Positions 1 to 4,847 of a stretch of 5,738 nucleotides of DNA are shown here, one piece after another. A program made the translations under genes and the position numbers. This DNA is from JAHCHG01 sp038251885 (GTDB lineage Bacteria; Acidobacteriota; Blastocatellia; Pyrinomonadales; Pyrinomonadaceae). Where the stretch lies: contig JBBSAX010000288.1 of assembly GCA_038251885.1 (NCBI GenBank), positions 1 through 5,738 of the forward strand, in the 5' to 3' direction. The first letter of the stretch is position 1. Every line of letters begins with the position of its first letter. The notes under the pieces were generated by a model. That model made no database searches. It was not told where the DNA came from and worked only from the letters and a program-made list of their open reading frames with translations.

Positions 1-425
1 CCAAAACCGAAGATCGCAACAAAGCATTATTCAGCGCAAATGTGCAAACCGTTCAACAGCTTCAGCTTTACAAAGCCAACAAAAGCAGCGAAGCAAAGTC
101 AATCGTCGCCGATTACGAAAAAGTGGTCGAGATGTTAAAGGATATTTCAAGAAAATATGACGATGTTTCACGGTTAAATTTGGACGAAAAATATAAAGAT
201 TACGCCAAGCTCAAATCGGACGAATTCGTCAAACGCGCCGAAGCCGTAAATATTCGTAAAGGCAACGCGCTAGCATTTATGGAGATTGACGATTCAAAGA
301 CGATGTTGAGCAAATTTGACGAAAACAACGCCAAATCCGACCGTCTTTTCAAAGATGCCGAAGAAATTGGCACCAAAGCGAAAAAGATCGAAGAAGAAAA
401 TAAAGACATATTCAAACAAGCATAA
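1..425 (+). CDS. Charged all-helical protein, 5' end missing
   Basis: The reading frame is open from the left edge (first full codon at 3) to TAA at 423-425, giving 140 visible residues. A GTG at 42 could act as a start, but no Shine-Dalgarno precedes it and the upstream codons (KTEDRNKALFSAN) read naturally, so I treat the gene as truncated by the window. The visible part has no Pro, Cys or Trp and is rich in Lys, Glu, Asp and Ala. It suggests two long amphipathic helices or coiled coils, one around the SEAKSIVADYEKVVEML region and one at the C-terminal end (AEEIGTKAKKIEEENKDIF). No enzyme motif is visible. The missing N-terminus could hold a signal peptide, as in the neighbours, but that cannot be seen. 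The next gene begins 35 nt downstream in the same direction, so co-transcription is plausible. Function unknown. Confidence 0.8.
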   Translation, partial: KTEDRNKALFSANVQTVQQLQLYKANKSSEAKSIVADYEKVVEMLKDISRKYDDVSRLNLDEKYKDYAKLKSDEFVKRAEAVNIRKGNALAFMEIDDSKTMLSKFDENNAKSDRLFKDAEEIGTKAKKIEEENKDIFKQA

Positions 426-460
426 AAGTTAAAAAACCAAGAGAAAATAAAGGGAAAATT

Positions 461-913
461 ATGAAATTCCAATTATCAACTATTATTACGGGTTTAATTT
501 TTATGCTGACGCTGAGTTTTCAAACGGCGGACGCGCAGAAGAATAAAGAAACATCTCTGATTTCGCATCTGGTCAAAGAAGCGAATCAGCCTGATTCACA
601 TTCGGCGGACGATTTTTATCTTCTCGTGACGATTGGAAAAACGGATTATATCGCCGAACTCAAATCCGGCAAGGTTGTTAGTCAAAATAAATCGGCAAAT
701 CCGAGCGGCGGTTTCAGCGGCGTTTATGCCGAAGTTAGCATCTATCTTTTGAACAAAAGCAAAAAGGAAACCTCACAAGGCGCAGGGCAGATTTTGAAAT
801 TAACCGATACTAATTGGAAAAGAATCGCGCTCAACGAAACGGATTATCAATGCGCGGATGTCAAATCAATTCCGAAAGCAACATTAAGAGCTCTGAAAGT
901 GGAGTGCAATTAA
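461..913 (+). CDS. Small secreted protein with two cysteines, unknown function
   Basis: The product has 150 residues. The start is supported by AGGG at 451-454, 6 nt before ATG, and by a classical Sec signal peptide: MKFQ, a hydrophobic core (residues 7-20), then T-A-D-A with predicted cleavage after Ala25. No lipobox Cys is present, so the mature protein of about 125 residues should be soluble in the periplasm or outside the cell. The middle (residues 52-97) alternates hydrophobic and polar residues like a beta sheet (FYLLVTIG, YIAELKSGKVV, VYAEVSIYLL). Cys131 and Cys149 are the only cysteines and could form a disulfide near the C-terminus. I do not recognise the family. The stop codon overlaps the ATG of the next lipoprotein gene (TAATG), so the two are probably translated together. 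Confidence 0.85.
   Translation: MKFQLSTIITGLIFMLTLSFQTADAQKNKETSLISHLVKEANQPDSHSADDFYLLVTIGKTDYIAELKSGKVVSQNKSANPSGGFSGVYAEVSIYLLNKSKKETSQGAGQILKLTDTNWKRIALNETDYQCADVKSIPKATLRALKVECN
901..904 (+). promoter_or_regulatory. Shine-Dalgarno GGAG that fixes the start of lipoprotein A
   Basis: GGAG lies inside the 3' end of the preceding gene, 8 nt before the ATG at 913. This ATG shares its A with the TAA stop at 911-913. The frame is open further upstream to an ATG at 814, but that start would add 33 polar residues ahead of the signal peptide and overlap the previous gene by 100 nt. The SD plus the lipoprotein signal peptide beginning exactly at 913 decide the start. The arrangement suggests termination-reinitiation coupling. 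Confidence 0.7.
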
Positions 914-1743
914 TGAAAATCTTGCATTTAATAGTGCCGTTGACGATTTTACTGCTGATAGTTTTGGGCTGCGGCGGTGAATCGAAAACCGATGAGGTAA
1001 AAAGCGGCAGACTGAAATATGTCGAAACGCTTCGATACGGAAGCGTCGGCACTCACGGCAGTCAGGGTTGGTATGTTGGTGAGCGCGAATTTTTTGTCAA
1101 CGATAAAAGTTGGTCGCCCGACGGAGTTGAAACGAAGGACATCGGCAACTGTATTAAGAGTCCGAACGAGGCGGTTGAAGCGTTGGAATGTTACAGCTAC
1201 GTTCATTTAAAACAGCGCAATTACGTTTTGCGAATGAAAAACGATCAACCCGATTGGCTGCCGATTTCCAGCACGGGCGGTGCTTCCGATTCCGGCATTT
1301 GGGTCGGCGACGGTCATTGGCTGTTATTCAAAGATTTTTATTTAAATGTCGAAACCTTCGAGCGCAAAGAGATTAGAGGTTTGCCCGCTTATCCGAAAGA
1401 TAATTTTATGGCGGCTTCGCCCGATTTGGAAACGATTATTTATGAAGAAAACTGTTTGATGGGTTTCTATGATTTTGAAACCAGGGAAAAGTTACCGAAT
1501 AAATTGCTGGACGAACGATGCAAAAAACATTACGAGGGCGGCATTTATAAAGGCGTTGCTGCTTACTGGCTGGTTGATGCGAAAACCGGCGACGTGAAAA
1601 TTCTCGAAATGAAGGAAGAAAAATATCCGTCGCTGAAACGCGGAATAGATATTCCCGCTGGAAGCCGTGAAAGCAATTTCAAGAAGATGCTCGTTTGGGA
1701 AAAGGACAAAAACGGGAAAGATCAGCTTGTAGCTCCAAAGTGA
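913..1743 (+). CDS. Lipoprotein A, 276 aa, with large central domain
   Basis: The N-terminus (MKILH, hydrophobic stretch to Leu18) ends in the lipobox V17-L18-G19-C20, followed by Gly-Gly-Glu-Ser. The mature protein should be lipid-anchored in the envelope; the residues after Cys do not include the Asp at +2 that favours inner-membrane retention in enterobacteria. Residues 32-69 (GRLKYV ... FFVNDKSWSP) and 256-276 (FKKMLVWEKDKNGKDQLVAPK as block) match lipoprotein B at 2316-2663. The central 70-255 part is unique to A. It holds Cys80, Cys93, Cys181 and Cys203 and several Trp/Tyr-rich strands (GIWVGDGHWLLF, AASPDLETIIYEE, AAYWLVDAKTGDVKIL). These resemble beta-propeller blades in rhythm, but that is only an inference; no catalytic motif is seen. 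The start overlaps the stop of the upstream secreted protein, and a membrane protein gene follows after 62 nt. Function unknown. Confidence 0.88.
   Translation: MKILHLIVPLTILLLIVLGCGGESKTDEVKSGRLKYVETLRYGSVGTHGSQGWYVGEREFFVNDKSWSPDGVETKDIGNCIKSPNEAVEALECYSYVHLKQRNYVLRMKNDQPDWLPISSTGGASDSGIWVGDGHWLLFKDFYLNVETFERKEIRGLPAYPKDNFMAASPDLETIIYEENCLMGFYDFETREKLPNKLLDERCKKHYEGGIYKGVAAYWLVDAKTGDVKILEMKEEKYPSLKRGIDIPAGSRESNFKKMLVWEKDKNGKDQLVAPK
944..971 (+). repeat. Signal-peptide DNA shared with lipoprotein gene at 3313
   Basis: This 28-nt segment encodes the end of the hydrophobic core and the lipobox of lipoprotein A. It aligns without gaps to 3347-3374 in the unrelated duplicated-domain lipoprotein, with 24 of 28 positions identical. 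The 3' portion TGATAGTTTTGGGCTG (16 nt) is identical in both. The mature proteins downstream are not similar. Confidence 0.6.
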
Positions 1744-1805
1744 GTTTTATAAAAATTGCGCTTGTTTTTCGAGGTCGAGATTGTTTGGATTAGAGGAAAT
1801 TAATT

Positions 1806-2267
1806 ATGTCTGAAACTTATACGAATTTATTGCAGTGGCTGGTTATTCTGGGGTTTTTTCTGCTTGTTGTCGGCGCAATGTTTGCCGAAGCCTTTTGGTT
1901 GAGCAGAAAAGGTTGGGCGAGTTTTGGCAAGTCGTTCGTTTTTTCGGCTTTGTCGAATTTCATTGGCTTTGGAATCGGATTATTCACATTTTTCATCGTG
2001 TTTGGATTATTTTTGATGTTTTCGCTGGACGGCACGACTCAACGGATATTTGATTCTGCGGTTGGCGGACCGGCAGCGATTGCGATGTTGATTTTCGCCA
2101 CTTTTCTAACGCCTGTGTTGCTGATAATTTGCAAGCGTATTTTTCTGGGAATTCTAAAAATGCAAACGGGCAAAACAGCTTGGCTTTACGCGCTCGTGAG
2201 TTCGATTTTGATTTTCATCATTGCGCTCGGCGTGCCGCTGGTCGCCGGATATTTTGCGTTCACATAA
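1806..2267 (+). CDS. Four-helix integral membrane protein, unknown function
   Basis: The product has 153 residues and starts at an ATG preceded by AGAGG at 1792-1796 (9-nt spacing). Four hydrophobic segments are visible: about 9-31, 46-72, 88-109 and 127-151, with short polar loops (SRKGWASFGKS, SLDGTTQRIFDS, CKRIFLGILKMQTGKTA). The positively charged first and third loops suggest both termini are outside the cytoplasm under the positive-inside rule, though this is not certain. Gly is frequent in TM2 (FIGFGIGLF), as in packed helix bundles. There is no signal peptide, transporter signature or conserved acidic pair that would name a family. It sits between the two related lipoprotein genes A and B, so a membrane partner role for those lipoproteins is possible but unproven. 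Confidence 0.85.
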   Translation: MSETYTNLLQWLVILGFFLLVVGAMFAEAFWLSRKGWASFGKSFVFSALSNFIGFGIGLFTFFIVFGLFLMFSLDGTTQRIFDSAVGGPAAIAMLIFATFLTPVLLIICKRIFLGILKMQTGKTAWLYALVSSILIFIIALGVPLVAGYFAFT

Positions 2268-2278
2268 AAAGATTTTTC

Positions 2279-2297
2279 GCCGCGAAAACTTTGCGGC
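2279..2297 (+). other. Small inverted repeat in the leader of lipoprotein B
   Basis: GCCGC (2279-2283) and GCGGC (2293-2297) form a perfect 5-bp GC stem around a 9-nt A/T-rich loop. It lies in the 48-nt gap between the membrane protein stop and the ATG of lipoprotein B. The T-run that would make it an intrinsic terminator is not directly attached (AGACGG intervenes). B lacks a clear Shine-Dalgarno, so the hairpin could affect translation. It may equally be chance. Confidence 0.3.
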
Positions 2298-2315
2298 AGA
2301 CGGTAATTTTTATCA

Positions 2316-2663
2316 ATGAAAAACACTTTGAATTCAATTGTTACTTTCGTCGCCGGATTAATTTTCGTGTTCGGCTGCGGCGATTCGTCGGGCGCGATTT
2401 CGCCTGACGGCGATGATCCGAACGTGCGAAAAGTGGAACGCGGCAGACTGAAATTTGTTATCAGCGCGACTTCGATTCATACCAAAACGACTTCAATTTA
2501 CCGAAGCGTGCATAGCCAATTTTACGTTGACGGCAAAGAATGGTCGCCCGAAAAAGATTTTATTCCGCCGCCGGAAACTTGGAAAAAATTTGTTTGGAAA
2601 AAAGACGCGAACGGCAGAGATAAATTAGTTGTGCCGCAGTTATTGGAAAAAGTTGAGAGATAA
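2316..2663 (+). CDS. Lipoprotein B, 115-aa short paralogue of lipoprotein A
   Basis: The start at 2316 has no good SD, but it gives a proper signal peptide (MKNTLNS, then hydrophobic VTFVAGLIFVFG) ending in V18-F19-G20-C21. Phe at -2 is unusual for a lipobox, so lipidation is likely rather than certain. A polar linker (GDSSGAISPDGDDPN) follows. Residues 43-78 (GRLKFV ... FYVDGKEWSP) match A residues 32-69. Residues 89-108 (WKKFVWKKDANGRDKLVVPQ as block) match A's C-terminus at 256-276. Only about 10 residues (EKDFIPPPET) replace A's roughly 186-residue centre. The reading frame is intact, so B is either a mini-protein keeping the two shared ends or a gene that lost its core by in-frame deletion. 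Its stop is 3 nt before the next ATG, indicating one transcript. Function unknown. Confidence 0.82.
   Translation: MKNTLNSIVTFVAGLIFVFGCGDSSGAISPDGDDPNVRKVERGRLKFVISATSIHTKTTSIYRSVHSQFYVDGKEWSPEKDFIPPPETWKKFVWKKDANGRDKLVVPQLLEKVER
2440..2454 (+). repeat. 15-nt identity with 1004-1018 (lipoprotein A/B homology)
   Basis: GCGGCAGACTGAAAT occurs here and at 1004-1018, encoding the shared R-G/S-G-R-L-K core of B and A. A second exact match, TGGTCGCCCG, lies at 2541-2550 and 1111-1120 and encodes the shared Trp-Ser-Pro. These identities show that A and B are related at the DNA level, not only by protein composition. Confidence 0.75.
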
Positions 2664-2666
2664 GAA

Positions 2667-3251
2667 ATGATGAAATGGAACGCAGTAAAAGATAAATCGG
2701 GAGCTTATGAAATTCGCCGCAATGACGGTCAATTGTTTGGCGGAGTTGTGATTAACGGCAAAAAGCGCGGCATTGGTTTTGCCGGAAACGTCGAAAATAA
2801 TCGTTACGTTTTTGAATATGAAGAAGGCGTTTTCAGCAAAAGCGTGAAAGTGTTTTCGGGTGCGGAAATTATTACGCAAATCGGAACAGTCAAACTCGGA
2901 TTTATGGACGGTGGAACGCTCGAAACCGCGTCAGGAAATTACGAATGGAAATCAATCGGCTCGTCGAAAATCTGGACGAACAGCGATAAAAATGCCGTTA
3001 TGTTTCTTGATTTGGAAAATGACGCGGAAAAAACCGTTGCAGTTTTGAGTGCCGAAAATCTCGATGAAAAAGTTAAAGAATTATTGCTTTTGTGCGGTTG
3101 GTATTTATTGGTCGTCGAATATCGCACCGGATTTACCAACAGTAATCTCGCCGGAATGCCCGTCAAAAGCGCGGATTTTCAAAAAGCAAATAAATCGGGA
3201 GCGGAATACGGCGATTGGTGGGAAACGATTGTTGATGCCTTCATAAGTTGA
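2667..3251 (+). CDS. Cytoplasmic beta-rich protein, possible tubby/LURP-one-like fold
   Basis: The product is 194 residues from ATG 2667; ATG 2670 directly after is an equally possible start. There is no signal peptide. Residues 12-125 form a run of short strands separated by Gly/Asn turns (AYEIRR, GGVVING, RYVFEYEEG, SVKVFSG, IITQIGTVKLG, GTLETASGNYEWKS, AVMFLDL). A strongly hydrophobic helix (about 134-151, VKELLLLCGWYLLVV) comes after. A strand array closed by a buried helix is the layout of the tubby-C-terminal/LURP-one/scramblase fold, so I suggest that as a structural hypothesis at low confidence. The tail (GDWWETIVDAFIS) looks like an extra helix. The gene begins 3 nt after lipoprotein B and should be on the same transcript. 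No catalytic residues are recognisable. Confidence 0.8.
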   Translation: MMKWNAVKDKSGAYEIRRNDGQLFGGVVINGKKRGIGFAGNVENNRYVFEYEEGVFSKSVKVFSGAEIITQIGTVKLGFMDGGTLETASGNYEWKSIGSSKIWTNSDKNAVMFLDLENDAEKTVAVLSAENLDEKVKELLLLCGWYLLVVEYRTGFTNSNLAGMPVKSADFQKANKSGAEYGDWWETIVDAFIS

Positions 3252-3269
3252 AGTTTTTAACAACACAAA

Positions 3270-3282
3270 GATTCAAAGAATC
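3270..3282 (+). repeat. Short palindrome GATTC-AAA-GAATC in intergenic gap
   Basis: The 61-nt gap 3252-3312 holds a perfect 5-bp inverted repeat with a 3-nt loop. It lies in a loosely 8-nt periodic stretch (ACACAAAG ATTCAAAG AATCAAAA). It lacks a T-tract, so it is not a good terminator. It may be an operator-like site or a decayed copy of an intergenic CACAAAG-type repeat; neither can be shown here. Confidence 0.3.
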
Positions 3283-3312
3283 AAAATATTATTACATAAG
3301 CACGAGAAAATT

Positions 3313-4077
3313 ATGAAAAATCTAACGACCGGCATTATCGCAATCGCGATTTTGGTAATGATAGTTTTGGGCTGTTCAAACTCTGACAATAATTCGGCGA
3401 ACACTTCCAATACGACTTCCAACAGCAGTTCAAACGACGGCAAATCTAATTCAAATACGTCAACTTCACCAACTTCGAAAGATGATGTTGAAGGCAGTTA
3501 CAGCATCACCGGAAAAAATCCGTCGGGTCAGGCATATCAGGGCGATTTGACGATTAAAAAACAGGATCAGGTTTATCAATTTAGCTGGAGCGTCGGCGGT
3601 TCGGCTTACGATGGCGTGGGCGTGCGCGAAGACAATTTAATTGCCGTCGGTTACGGCGCGGGCGACAATGGCAAAGGCTGCGGCGCGGCGATTTACAAAA
3701 TCGGCGACAAAATGCTCGAGGGCAAATTAGGCGGCTGGGGCTACAACAGCGTCGGCAAACAAACCGCGATTTTGCTTAAACAAAGTAAAGAAGGTGGCAT
3801 CTACACGGTCAGCGGAACGGACACTGACGACTCGGATTATGAAGGCGAACTGTTCGTAGCTACCAGCAAATCGGACGTTTATCAATTTGCCTACGCCGAA
3901 AAAGGTACCGCCAAATACGTCGGCACCGGAATCAAGGTTGACGATTATTTCGGCGCGGGAATGGGTGTCAAACAATGCGGTTACGTTGTCTATCAAGTTA
4001 AAGGCGACACACTCGAAGCCGCGTGGGGCATAATTGGCGACGGCAAACTCGGCATCGAATTGGCGAAGCGAAAATAA
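3313..4077 (+). CDS. Lipoprotein with two tandem copies of a beta-rich domain
   Basis: The product has 254 residues. A signal peptide with lipobox I17-V18-L19-G20-C21 is followed by a Ser/Asn/Thr-rich flexible linker (about 22-56). Two homologous domains come next, residues 59-156 and 159-252. Each carries Y-x-G-[DE]-L, then V-Y-Q-F (87-90 and 189-192), Y-x-G-x-G (99-103 and 202-206), a Cys five residues before a Tyr (Cys123/Tyr128; Cys222/Tyr227), and L-E seven residues after that Tyr. The pattern resembles small secreted beta-sandwich proteins often auto-labelled 'fibronectin-binding protein' in proteobacterial genomes; binding to fibronectin should not be assumed from this. The protein should be anchored in the envelope with both domains exposed beyond the linker. 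The start is set by the signal peptide; the SD is weak (GAGA at 3304-3307). A 61-nt gap separates it from the upstream gene, so it may have its own promoter. Confidence 0.9.
   Translation: MKNLTTGIIAIAILVMIVLGCSNSDNNSANTSNTTSNSSSNDGKSNSNTSTSPTSKDDVEGSYSITGKNPSGQAYQGDLTIKKQDQVYQFSWSVGGSAYDGVGVREDNLIAVGYGAGDNGKGCGAAIYKIGDKMLEGKLGGWGYNSVGKQTAILLKQSKEGGIYTVSGTDTDDSDYEGELFVATSKSDVYQFAYAEKGTAKYVGTGIKVDDYFGAGMGVKQCGYVVYQVKGDTLEAAWGIIGDGKLGIELAKRK
3487..3780 (+). repeat. Domain copy 1 of the duplicated lipoprotein
   Basis: It encodes residues 59-156. Landmarks are Y75-Q-G-D-L79, V87-Y-Q-F90, Y99-D-G-V-G103, Cys123, Y128-K-I, L135-E136 and Trp142. This copy carries an additional Gly-rich stretch (GYGAGDNGKG) before its Cys that copy 2 shortens. 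Confidence 0.8.
3787..4068 (+). repeat. Domain copy 2 of the duplicated lipoprotein
   Basis: It encodes residues 159-252. Landmarks are Y176-E-G-E-L180, V189-Y-Q-F192, Y202-V-G-T-G206, Cys222, Y227-Q-V, L234-E235 and Trp238. The order and spacing of landmarks match copy 1 while most other residues differ, indicating an old duplication. DNA identity between the copies is low. Confidence 0.8.
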
Positions 4078-4083
4078 ATTTAA

Positions 4084-4341
4084 CAAGATGAAATACCTAC
4101 AAATACTGGCAGGTTGCTGATATGTAGAATGTGGACGAACAAATACAAAATAAGTGCGTGGCTTTTATGTCCCGATGTGCGTTTAATCTGCGAAATTTCG
4201 ACAATTAGCGGAGCCGAAAATGAACCATCGTAAACGGAAGTTTGGAAACTGCTCGAACCTTTGGCGGACAAAGTTTTAGATTCACGAAACGGTTTGGGCT
4301 GTCAATATGAACTTAATTCGATAAAAATTGTTAAATTGTGA
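4084..4341 (+). pseudogene. Decayed small gene remnant
   Basis: No intact gene fits this 258-nt stretch, but protein-like reading persists on the + strand. From 4168 the frame reads CPDVRLICEISTISGAENEPS, hits TAA at 4231-4233, then continues in the same frame TEVWKLLEPLADKVLDS and GLGCQYELNSIKIVKL to TGA at 4339-4341. Upstream of 4167 another frame reads TYKYWQVADM, TAG at 4125-4127, then NVDEQIQNKCVAF. One extra base near 4167 would join the two parts. The remnant would thus carry two stops and one shift, and no convincing start or SD is left. The upstream frame is ambiguous because the 4129 ATG frame (MWTNKYKISAWLL) is also open. The family is not recognised. The sequence ends 25 nt before the next start codon. 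Confidence 0.5.
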
Positions 4342-4366
4342 TGATAAAAGGCGACGGAAGAAAATT

Positions 4367-4612
4367 ATGACAGGCTTCATCGGTTTATTTATACTGTTTG
4401 GCATTGTGGTTTTAATTGCCGTTCTCGCTATGAAAAATAAACAAAACAACAATTTGACGGCGCAGTTTTATGAAACGCATTGGCTGCTTCCGATAACTGA
4501 AAATCCGGCACTAATTTTTGAAAAATTCAATAATCAAAAAGTGTATCTCAGGCACGGAAATCTGCAAACGGCGGAGGCGGAAAATGTGCAGTTTTACTGG
4601 TGCGAATGGTAA
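4367..4612 (+). CDS. Membrane-anchored 81-aa ORF, N-terminal piece of a broken gene
   Basis: ATG 4367 has GGAAG at 4356-4360 (6-nt spacing), better than the further upstream in-frame codon at 4328, which lacks an SD and would add a basic extension. Residues 3-22 (GFIGLFILFGIVVLIAVLAM) form one transmembrane anchor followed by MKNKQNNN, suggesting a short outer N-terminus and a cytoplasmic rest. The remainder (ETHWLLPITENPALIFEKF, KVYLRHGN, VQFYWCEW) is beta-like and ends abruptly at TAA 4610-4612. Coding-like sequence continues past the stop, and I read this ORF as the 5' part of the interrupted gene 4367-5363. It may still be translated as a small membrane protein. Confidence 0.6.
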   Translation: MTGFIGLFILFGIVVLIAVLAMKNKQNNNLTAQFYETHWLLPITENPALIFEKFNNQKVYLRHGNLQTAEAENVQFYWCEW

Positions 4613-4847
4613 ATTCAATCAATGATCAGCAGTGGAAATTCAAGGTAAATAAGAACTGATTATTATCTCGCCGCCGCGTTTTCGCCCGAAACCGTGAGCG
4701 CAGAATTCGAGCGGAAAGCTATTAAATTTACCGGCAAAAATGAAGCAGATTTTTCATAAAAGGCGAAAGATTTTTTCGTTTTGAACACGGAAAAACTGTA
4801 TCACTGCGAAAAATTAAGTGACGGCAGTTGTTTTGATTTGCGGGCGT

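Noticed and set aside
814..912. Upstream extension of lipoprotein A to ATG 814
   Set aside because: It would place 33 polar residues before a perfect signal peptide and overlap the preceding gene by 100 nt. The SD and TAATG at 911-915 support 913 instead.
1745..1754. TTTTATAAAA palindrome just after lipoprotein A
   Set aside because: It is a 10-nt A/T-only palindrome of a kind common by chance; there is no GC stem, so no terminator call.
3287..3292. TATTAT as a -10 box for the lipoprotein at 3313
   Set aside because: No acceptable -35 hexamer lies about 17 nt upstream, and A/T-rich gaps give such hexamers freely.
3727..4086. 119-aa minus-strand open frame
   Set aside because: It lies antisense to domain copy 2 and part of copy 1 of the lipoprotein, which has a signal peptide and internal repeat; the antisense frame has no SD or recognisable features.
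4088..4120. Ten-codon ORF MKYLQILAGC ending in a perfect lipobox then TGA
   Set aside because: It is tempting as the start of a decayed lipoprotein, but it has no SD, and ten residues are too few to separate from chance. The overlapping frame reading YKYWQVADM looks equally coding.
4080..4271. 63-aa minus-strand open frame over the remnant region
   Set aside because: It starts at a TTG with no SD, and the + strand reads more protein-like here with neighbours all on +. I cannot fully exclude it because this region has no intact + strand gene.
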